From contig JAEZKJ010000078.1 of NCBI GenBank assembly GCA_023415545.1, forward strand, positions 1 through 22,043: 22,043 nucleotides of DNA. The letters run 5' to 3'. The translations under genes and the position numbers were made by a program. Within the stretch, counting starts at the first letter, position 1. Each line of letters starts with the position of its first letter. This DNA comes from Bacteroidota bacterium (GTDB lineage: Bacteria > Bacteroidota > Bacteroidia > Bacteroidales > Bacteroidaceae). Below, piece after piece: positions 16,120 to 22,043 of the stretch. A model generated the notes under the pieces. It worked only from the letters and a program-made list of their open reading frames with translations, was not told the DNA's origin and did not search any database.

Positions 16120-17283
16120 TTAATATAGTAAATATTTATTTCGAATTTCTTTATATTCATCAAGCTCCTCTTTCCAGGTTGAACGAATATGTTTTTCATC
16201 AGCACCATCAATAATCATCCTTCTCACTATTGAATCTCCAATTAAAGTATCAAACCATTTAGGACGGGTAAAAAAAAGTTTTTCTTTACCATTTTTTTTG
16301 TACTCCTTATAGTAGCTAATAATATATTGAAGAGTTAATCCTTTTGGAGGAGTAATATTTATTAGATTATTACCAAAACACTTTATGTCTTTATATAAAG
16401 GATTAGTATCAAAACCTTTCATTGAGCGTGGCGTAAAACTAAATGAGTAAACCTTTATATCAGGTGACCCAATCACTTGAAATGGTATATCGGTCCCTCT
16501 TCCTACACTTATGGCAGTACCTTCAAATGGACAAAGGGATGGATAAAACGCTATAGCCAAATCATTAGGTAAGTTAGGCGAAGGTTTTATTACAGGAGAA
16601 TATGGTTCACCATGTTTCCAACCTTTAATAGGTATTACAGTTAATTTTACTTTCAACTTTTTATCCAACCATCCCTCTTCATTAATCATGTTAGCAAGTT
16701 CGCCAACTGTACATCCGTGAAGAATCGGTATCGGGTCGAGTGATACAAAACTTTTCAAATAACTTTTTCTTATTGGCCCATCAACATAATCACAAGGGTT
16801 AGGACGATCGGCTATTATAAGAGGTTTGTTGTTTTGAGCACAAGCATCCATAACATAATGTAGAGTACTTATATATGTGAAAAAGCGTGCTCCTACATCC
16901 TGTATGTCGAAAAGTAATATATCAACATCTTTCAATTGTGAAGTGGTAGGCTTTTTGTTTTTTCCATACAAAGAGATAATTGGAATACCGGTAGCTTTAT
17001 CTTTGCTGTTATTTATTGCTTCTCCGGCATCAGCTGTTCCACGAAATCCATGTTCGGGAGCAAAAATCTTTTTTATTTTGATGCCTTGACTCAGTAGTGT
17101 GTCGAGTAGGTGAGTACCGGTGTTACCAATTAAGGATGAGTGGTTAACAATAAGTCCAACACTTTTCCCTTTTAATAGAGGAATCAGCTTATCCATCTGT
17201 TCTGCTCCTGTATAAACATCTCTGCCAAAAGATAATATATATATAAAGAATAAATATATAATTAAAACAGAACTTTTTCTCAT
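16120..17283 (-). CDS. namZ: NamZ-like exo-beta-N-acetylmuramidase (GH171, DUF1343)
   Basis: Members of this family (formerly DUF1343; B. subtilis NamZ/YbbC and Tannerella homologues) remove terminal MurNAc from the non-reducing ends of peptidoglycan fragments. The 387-residue protein has an N-terminal signal peptide (about 1-20), so it acts outside the cytoplasm. Conserved blocks visible are V-N-H-S-S (46-50), A-P-E-H-G-F-R-G (75-82, with a likely catalytic glutamate), D-I-Q-D-V-G-A-R-F-F-T-Y (126-137), A-D-R-P-N-P (158-163), H-G-C-T-V-G-E-L (189-196) and E-G-T-A-I-S-V-G-R-G-T-D (254-265). It is the first gene of an operon with the polyferredoxin and aldo/keto reductase, read from a -7 element at 17315-17322. 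The ATG at 17283 starts the signal peptide directly. Family assignment is strong; enzymatic identity is by family only. Confidence 0.9.
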   Translation of the reverse strand: MRKSSVLIIYLFFIYILSFGRDVYTGAEQMDKLIPLLKGKSVGLIVNHSSLIGNTGTHLLDTLLSQGIKIKKIFAPEHGFRGTADAGEAINNSKDKATGIPIISLYGKNKKPTTSQLKDVDILLFDIQDVGARFFTYISTLHYVMDACAQNNKPLIIADRPNPCDYVDGPIRKSYLKSFVSLDPIPILHGCTVGELANMINEEGWLDKKLKVKLTVIPIKGWKHGEPYSPVIKPSPNLPNDLAIAFYPSLCPFEGTAISVGRGTDIPFQVIGSPDIKVYSFSFTPRSMKGFDTNPLYKDIKCFGNNLINITPPKGLTLQYIISYYKEYKKNGKEKLFFTRPKWFDTLIGDSIVRRMIIDGADEKHIRSTWKEELDEYKEIRNKYLLY

Positions 17284-17314
17284 AGTTATATGCTGATTAT
17301 TTACTATTATTGTA

Positions 17315-17322
17315 CAAATTTA
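17315..17322 (-). promoter_or_regulatory. -7 element (TAAATTTG) of the namZ operon
   Basis: Read on the minus strand this is TAAATTTG, a full TAnnTTTG match, about 31 bases before the namZ ATG. The -33 region is poor. A weaker plus-strand element (TATTATTG, 17305-17312, one mismatch) for the divergent HD-domain gene overlaps the predicted start region. Confidence 0.5.
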
Positions 17323-17342
17323 TAATTTTATTTAAAAAAAAC

Positions 17343-17879
17343 ATGAATGCTTTGTTTATAATAGATAAATATTATTCTCAAAATGTTGAATGTAGAGATA
17401 TTCTTTTAAAACATAGTAAGTCAGTAGCTAATAAAGCTTTAGAGATAGCCAATAATCATCCGGAACTTAATTTAGATAAAGAATTTCTCTATGAGGCGGC
17501 TATGCTTCATGATATCGGTATTATATTTACTAATGCTCCAGGAATATCTTGTTTTGGAGAACATCCTTATATACGCCATGGTGTCTTGGGCTCTGAGCTA
17601 TTAAGAAATGAGGGTTATCCACGTCATGCACTAGTGTGTGAGCGTCATACAGGTGCAGGAATAACTTTACAGAATATTATAGATAATAATCTTCCACTAC
17701 CTCAAAAAGAGATGCTTCCTATCTCTTTAGAGGAGCAGGTGATATGTTTTGCTGATAAGTTTTTTTCAAAAACTAAACTTGATAAAGAGAAAGATGTAGA
17801 GAAAGCCAGAAAAAGTTTGATGAAGTTTGGAGATGATGGAGTTGAGAGGTTTGATAAATGGTGCCAAGAATTCCTTTAA
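17343..17879 (+). CDS. HD-domain (HDIG) putative phosphohydrolase
   Basis: This 178-residue soluble protein has an HD superfamily metal-dependent phosphohydrolase fold. Visible are an N-terminal H-S-K-S-V-A, the A-M-L-H-D-I-G-I motif that gives the family its name, further histidines in E-H-P-Y-I-R-H-G and C-E-R-H-T-G, and a late aspartate in F-A-D-K-F-F. Together these give the usual His, His-Asp, Asp metal ligands. Relatives include nucleotide phosphohydrolases and uncharacterised HDIG proteins; the substrate is unknown. The frame extends upstream to a TTG at 17310, but those residues come from an A-rich leader and a promoter-like region, so the ATG at 17343 is preferred. It is divergent from namZ and separated by 86 bp and its own promoter from the LptD-like gene. 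Confidence 0.8.
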   Translation: MNALFIIDKYYSQNVECRDILLKHSKSVANKALEIANNHPELNLDKEFLYEAAMLHDIGIIFTNAPGISCFGEHPYIRHGVLGSELLRNEGYPRHALVCERHTGAGITLQNIIDNNLPLPQKEMLPISLEEQVICFADKFFSKTKLDKEKDVEKARKSLMKFGDDGVERFDKWCQEFL

Positions 17880-17932
17880 GATTTAAACAAATTTATTTAC
17901 GGCTATTTTCTTTATTATTTATGCATATTGAT

Positions 17933-17940
17933 TAATTTTG
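17933..17940 (+). promoter_or_regulatory. -7 element (TAATTTTG) of the LptD-like gene
   Basis: TAATTTTG fully matches TAnnTTTG and ends 25 bases before the ATG at 17966, in the 86-bp gap after the HD-domain gene. The -33 region is not convincing. Confidence 0.5.
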
Positions 17941-17965
17941 CACCTTAAAGCGTAAAGAAAACATA

Positions 17966-20707
17966 ATGACGCCATTGAAACGACATAAATTTTCAAATTT
18001 TATATTTATACCATTGCTTCTGTTGCTGGCCTTTAATTCAGTAGCTCAGCAAACTAATCGAACTATTTCTTCAAATAAAATCGATTCTCTGAAAGTTGAT
18101 CCACTAAAGGTTGATTCTTTAAGTGTCGATACTCTAAGCACAGATACAACTCCAAAAAAGAAAAAATCGGCTTTAGATGCTCCAGTTCAATATGAAGCAA
18201 ACGATTCTATAATATTTACTGAAGATGGAATTGCTCATCTTTTTGGTCAGGGTAAGGTAAACTATGAAAAGATAGAACTTACATCTGATATTATTTCCAT
18301 GAATATGGATAGTAGTACTGTATACGCTCGTGGAGTAAAAGATTCTTTAGGAGTAGAGACAGGTACCCCGGTGTTTAAAGATGGTGAAACTCCATATGAG
18401 TCCAAGGAGATGCGATATAATTTTAAGACCAAAAAAGGTTTTATAAATAATATTGTTACTCAGCAAGGCGAAGGTTATATAACTAGTATGGAGTCGAAGA
18501 AGAATGCCAATGATGAGATTTTCCTTACTCGTGGTCGTTATACCACCTGTGATAATCATGATCATCCTCACTTCTATCTACAACTTTCCATGGCTAAGGT
18601 TAAGCCAAAGAAAAATGCTGTCTTTGGACCTGCAAATTTAGTTGTTGGTGATGTACCACTTCCTATAGCTATACCTTATGGCTTTTTCCCTTTTAATAGT
18701 AGTTACTCATCCGGATTTATAATGCCAACTTATGGATATGATTCAAATAGAGGTTTTTATCTTCGTGATGGAGGATATTATTTTGCATTGAGTGATAAAA
18801 TGGACCTTAAGGTATTAGGTGAACTTTTCACTAAAGGATCATGGGGCTTATCTGCTCAGTCAAACTATAACAAACGTTATAAATATAGTGGCTCTTTCAA
18901 TGGAAGTTATATTGTTACAAAAACAGGTGAGGAGAATCTTCCTGACTACTCTGTTACAAAAGACTTTAGAATAAATTGGAGTCACAGGCAAGATCCTAAA
19001 GCAAATCCTAACTCTACATTCTCGGCAAATGTAAACTTTGCTACAAGTAGTTATGATCGTCGCAGTTTAAGTTCTTTATATAATCCACAACAGTTTTCTA
19101 ACAACGTTAAAACATCGAGTGTTAACTATTCAAGAACTTTCTCTGATATAGGTCTAACAATATCAAGTACATTCAATATTGAACAAAACACTAAAGACTC
19201 ATCCATCAGTGTGCGTCTTCCTGATTTGGATATTAACTTAGCTCGTCTATACCCTTTCAAAAGAAAGAAAGCAGTAGGTCAGGAGAGGTGGTATGAAAAG
19301 ATTTCTGTTCAGTATACAGGACGATTGACAAACTCTATACGTACAAAAGATAATTTAATATTTAAAAAAGGTATAAGCAGTTGGACCAATGGTATGGAAC
19401 ATAGAATACCTGTAAGTGCAACATTCAACCTGTTTAAATACATAAATGTTGTTCCATCAATAAACTATACTGAACGTTGGTATCTTAACAGAACAAATCA
19501 AGAGTATGATGAGGCGACTCAGAGCGTGATAAAGACAACGGAAAATGGTTTCTATAGAGTTTATAATTACGATGCCAGTGTAAATCTTAATACTAAACTT
19601 TATGGTTTTTATAAGCCATGGCGTAAACTTTTTGGCGATAAAATAGAAGCTATACGTCATGTTGTTACACCTAGAGTAGGGTTTAGCTATGCTCCTGATT
19701 TTAGTACTGATACATATGATTATTATGGTGAGTATACTTATACAGACTCATATGGTAAACCTCAAACTGTAAAGTATTCTAGATTTGAGGGAGCTCCATT
19801 TGGTGCCCCAGGAACAGGAAAGAGTGGTATTATAAACTTTGCCATTGATAATAATGTAGAGATGAAAGTCAAATCGGATAAGGATTCTACCGGTGTAAAA
19901 AAGATAAGTCTTATCGATCAGTTATCAGCAAATTTGTCATATAATACAGCTGTAAAAGAGAAGAACTGGAGTGATTTGAGCATGAATCTCCGTTTGAAAC
20001 TTACCAAAAGTTATACGTTCAGTATGAATGCATCTTTTGCAACATATGCATATGAATTCGACGATAAAGGAAATGTTGTTGTTGGTAATAGAACGGAGTG
20101 GTCATATGGCCGTTTCGGGCGTTTCCGTGGATATAGTGGTTCATTTGCATACACTCTAAATAATGACACTTGGAAAAATCTTTTTAAGAAAAAGGAAAAT
20201 GATGACGAAAAAAATAAAAAAAATAGTACATTTGAGGAAGATACTGATGAAGAAGAAGATTTGAAAAAGCAAGAGAGCGCATCAAATATACGACAGAGTG
20301 AAACAGCTTCAATTGATCCGGATGGATATCTAGCATTCAAGATGCCTTGGTCGATAAATTTAAGTTACTCATATAGTATTAGCGAAGATAGAAGAAAACA
20401 GATAAATATTAAAACAATGCGTTATCCATATTCTGTTACACACTCTTTGAATGTTAGCGGAAGTTTGAAATTGGGTAGCCGTTGGAATATTACAGGTAAT
20501 TCAGGTTATGATTTCAACACAAAAGAGGTCTCAATGACTTCATTTAATATAACACGTGATCTACACTGCTTTACAATGTCGTGTGGAATTGTGTTAAAAC
20601 CATTTACATCATATAATTTCAGCATCCGTGCATTGTCGGGTATGCTAACCGACGCATTAAAGTGGGATCAGAGAAGTAATACAGGAAGCGCCGTAAATTG
20701 GTATTGA
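17966..20707 (+). CDS. lptD: LptD-like LPS-assembly outer-membrane protein (Bacteroidetes type)
   Basis: LptD forms the outer-membrane channel that inserts lipopolysaccharide at the cell surface. The 913-residue protein has an N-terminal signal peptide (about 8-28, ending V-A-Q-Q), then a short Asp-Ser-Leu repeat region (40-60). An OstA/LptA-like beta-jellyroll follows (about 75-210: Y-E-A-N-D-S-I-I-F, E-L-T-S-D-I-I-S-M-N, Y-T-T-C-D-N-H-D-H-P-H-F). The long beta-barrel runs from about 215 to the end, with alternating polar and aromatic strands. The A-I-P-Y-G-F-F-P motif at about 233-240 marks the LptD barrel entry. A highly charged insert (about 740-780) should be a loop. Bacteroidetes homologues diverge from the proteobacterial protein, so LptD identity is by family. 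It probably has its own promoter; the permease gene starts 51 bp after it. Confidence 0.85.
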   Translation: MTPLKRHKFSNFIFIPLLLLLAFNSVAQQTNRTISSNKIDSLKVDPLKVDSLSVDTLSTDTTPKKKKSALDAPVQYEANDSIIFTEDGIAHLFGQGKVNYEKIELTSDIISMNMDSSTVYARGVKDSLGVETGTPVFKDGETPYESKEMRYNFKTKKGFINNIVTQQGEGYITSMESKKNANDEIFLTRGRYTTCDNHDHPHFYLQLSMAKVKPKKNAVFGPANLVVGDVPLPIAIPYGFFPFNSSYSSGFIMPTYGYDSNRGFYLRDGGYYFALSDKMDLKVLGELFTKGSWGLSAQSNYNKRYKYSGSFNGSYIVTKTGEENLPDYSVTKDFRINWSHRQDPKANPNSTFSANVNFATSSYDRRSLSSLYNPQQFSNNVKTSSVNYSRTFSDIGLTISSTFNIEQNTKDSSISVRLPDLDINLARLYPFKRKKAVGQERWYEKISVQYTGRLTNSIRTKDNLIFKKGISSWTNGMEHRIPVSATFNLFKYINVVPSINYTERWYLNRTNQEYDEATQSVIKTTENGFYRVYNYDASVNLNTKLYGFYKPWRKLFGDKIEAIRHVVTPRVGFSYAPDFSTDTYDYYGEYTYTDSYGKPQTVKYSRFEGAPFGAPGTGKSGIINFAIDNNVEMKVKSDKDSTGVKKISLIDQLSANLSYNTAVKEKNWSDLSMNLRLKLTKSYTFSMNASFATYAYEFDDKGNVVVGNRTEWSYGRFGRFRGYSGSFAYTLNNDTWKNLFKKKENDDEKNKKNSTFEEDTDEEEDLKKQESASNIRQSETASIDPDGYLAFKMPWSINLSYSYSISEDRRKQINIKTMRYPYSVTHSLNVSGSLKLGSRWNITGNSGYDFNTKEVSMTSFNITRDLHCFTMSCGIVLKPFTSYNFSIRALSGMLTDALKWDQRSNTGSAVNWY

Positions 20708-20758
20708 TAAGCAGACACAAAGGGACAAAACTTTTATTTATATATAATTATTTCAATA

Positions 20759-22043
20759 ATGGAAAACACTCATATTGGGGAGAATGGGATATACGATGCT
20801 CGTTCTCTAGGGCGTCCTAAAATGTTGTTGCTAGGTCTTCAACACATGTTTGCTATGTTTGGTGCTACTGTTCTGGTACCTGCCATAACCGGTTTATCGG
20901 TATCAGCTACTCTTCTTTTTGCTGGTTTGGGAACTCTTTTATTCCACGTGTTAACAAAGTTCAAAGTACCTGCTTTTTTAGGCTCATCATTTGCCTTTTT
21001 AGGAGGATATGCTACTGTTGTTACATTAGGAAAAGAGTATGGATTTTCACAAAGTGAGTCATTACCATATGCTTGTATTGGTGTATTCGTGGCTGGTTTA
21101 GTATATCTTTTAGTTGCTTCCCTAATCAAGTTTTATGGAACAAAAAGGGTTATGAAATATTTCCCTCCAATTGTTACAGGTCCTATCATTATCAGTATTG
21201 GTCTTACACTATCGGGTACTGCTATCTCAAGTTGCGAGTCAAATTGGCTTATTGCATTAGTTGCTATAGTAATAGTAATTGTGTCCAATATCTGGGGTAG
21301 AGGAATGTTGAAGATTATTCCTATTCTTCTTGGTGTTATAGGTTCATATCTAGTTGCTGCAATTTTTGGAGTAGCCGATTTCTCCTCTGTAGCATCAGCT
21401 CCATTGATAGGATTACCTATTAAATCACAGGATACAATTTTGCCTGTATTAATGAATCCTAACTATAGCTTAATTATAGCATCTATATTAACAGTCACAC
21501 CAATAGCACTTGCTACAATTGTTGAACATATAGGCGATGTATGTGCTATATCATCTACAGTAAAAAGAAACTACTTAGCCGACCCAGGACTTCATCGTAC
21601 AATGTTAGGTGATGGATTAGCTACATCATTAGCTGCTCTGTTTGGTGCTCCTGCAAATACAACATATGGTGAGAATACAGGAGTATTAAATCTTACTCGT
21701 GTATACGATGCACGAGTTATACGTATTGCAGCAGTATTTGCTATTCTATTCTCTTTTAGTCCAAAATTCTCAGCACTTATCAGTGCAATGCCTACTGCAA
21801 CTATGGGAGGAGTTTCATTAGTTCTTTATGGTATGATTTCGGCTGTGGGAGTTAGAAATGTTGTTGAAAACCAAGTCGATTTTACAAAATCTAGAAATGT
21901 TATTATCGCAGCATTGATACTTGTTCTTGCTATAGGTATTCAGTATGGAACAGCTTCACATTCTATATCTATTGGTTTTACAAGTCTTTCAGGACTTGCT
22001 GTTGCTGCAATAGTTGGAATTGTATTAAACGCACTTCTTCCAG
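20759..22043 (+). CDS. uraA: Uracil/xanthine permease, NCS2 family (3' truncated by window)
   Basis: This nucleobase:proton symporter of the inner membrane starts at ATG 20759 (M-E-N-T-H-I-G-E-N-G) and stays open for 428 codons to the window end. Visible are the N-terminal L-L-G-L-Q-H-M-F-A-M-F-G-A-T segment, repeated hydrophobic helices, the substrate-site motif V-E-H-I-G-D-V (bases about 21520-21540) and the NCS2 signature P-A-N-T-T-Y-G-E-N-T-G (bases about 21650-21682). Both match UraA, whose corresponding E-H-I-G-H glutamate and T-T-Y-G-E-N glutamate bind uracil. Uracil is the likeliest substrate, xanthine an alternative. It lies 51 bp after the LptD-like gene with no clear promoter or terminator between, so read-through is plausible although the functions are unrelated. 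Confidence 0.93.
   Translation, partial: MENTHIGENGIYDARSLGRPKMLLLGLQHMFAMFGATVLVPAITGLSVSATLLFAGLGTLLFHVLTKFKVPAFLGSSFAFLGGYATVVTLGKEYGFSQSESLPYACIGVFVAGLVYLLVASLIKFYGTKRVMKYFPPIVTGPIIISIGLTLSGTAISSCESNWLIALVAIVIVIVSNIWGRGMLKIIPILLGVIGSYLVAAIFGVADFSSVASAPLIGLPIKSQDTILPVLMNPNYSLIIASILTVTPIALATIVEHIGDVCAISSTVKRNYLADPGLHRTMLGDGLATSLAALFGAPANTTYGENTGVLNLTRVYDARVIRIAAVFAILFSFSPKFSALISAMPTATMGGVSLVLYGMISAVGVRNVVENQVDFTKSRNVIIAALILVLAIGIQYGTASHSISIGFTSLSGLAVAAIVGIVLNALLP

Noticed and set aside
17310..17342. TTG-initiated N-terminal extension of the HD-domain protein
   Set aside because: The extension is translated A/T-rich leader overlapping promoter-like elements, and the conserved protein starts at the ATG at 17343.
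20011..20340. 109-codon minus-strand frame within the LptD-like gene
   Set aside because: Its Ser/Phe-rich stretch is simply the complement of the Lys/Glu-rich insert; a shadow frame.
20839..21129. 96-codon minus-strand frame antisense to the permease gene
   Set aside because: It lies fully within the well-supported NCS2 permease frame and shows no recognisable domain; a shadow frame.

Overview
The window is an ordinary-looking chromosomal segment of a low-GC (roughly one third G+C by eye) member of the Bacteroidota, most likely the order Bacteroidales. The evidence is the gene content (class II B12-dependent ribonucleotide reductase, Bacteroidales-type LptD-like protein, GH171/NamZ, amidase plus MCE pair, MtaB), the lack of clear Shine-Dalgarno sequences, and several promoter -7 elements of the Bacteroidetes form TAnnTTTG just upstream of genes. 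I cannot name the genus. I see no rRNA, tRNA, transposase, phage gene or CRISPR array.

Layout. 1-2309 (+): the 3' part of mtaB (tRNA ms2t6A methylthiotransferase), then a family 2 glycosyltransferase. A strong palindromic terminator separates these from the convergent pair nrdJ and folB (2528-5445, -). 5446-5792 is an AT-rich divergent promoter region with DnaA-box-like sites. 5793-6533 (+) is a nitroreductase-family flavoprotein; a bidirectional terminator separates it from dnaA (6606-8012, -). After a 335-bp gene-free gap come an MCE/MlaD-type protein and an AmiC-type amidase (8348-10488, -), probably one envelope operon. 10665-12858 (+) holds a BASS-type transporter and pncB (NAD salvage). 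12859-13218 is gene-free and contains nested inverted repeats and a terminator. 13219-17283 (-) is a three-gene operon, in transcription order: a secreted NamZ-like exo-muramidase, a membrane polyferredoxin that looks like a NapH-NapG fusion, and an exported aldo/keto reductase with a C-terminal ferredoxin domain. 17343-17879 (+) is an HD-domain hydrolase, 17966-20707 (+) an LptD-like outer-membrane protein, and 20759-22043 (+) a uracil/xanthine permease cut by the window end.

How the genes work together. Most are housekeeping genes: tRNA modification, dNTP and folate synthesis, replication initiation, NAD salvage, pyrimidine/purine uptake, and envelope building (amidase, MCE, LptD, glycosyltransferase). 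The least explained unit is NamZ - polyferredoxin - exported ferredoxin/aldo-keto reductase. Its architecture suggests a route carrying electrons from the membrane to a reductase outside the cytoplasm, next to an enzyme that releases reducing sugars from peptidoglycan. That link is an inference. The other notable signal is a set of DnaA boxes around nrdJ, 1-5 kb from dnaA, which could mean DnaA control of nucleotide supply or part of an origin. I did not find clear evidence of an entirely new system.
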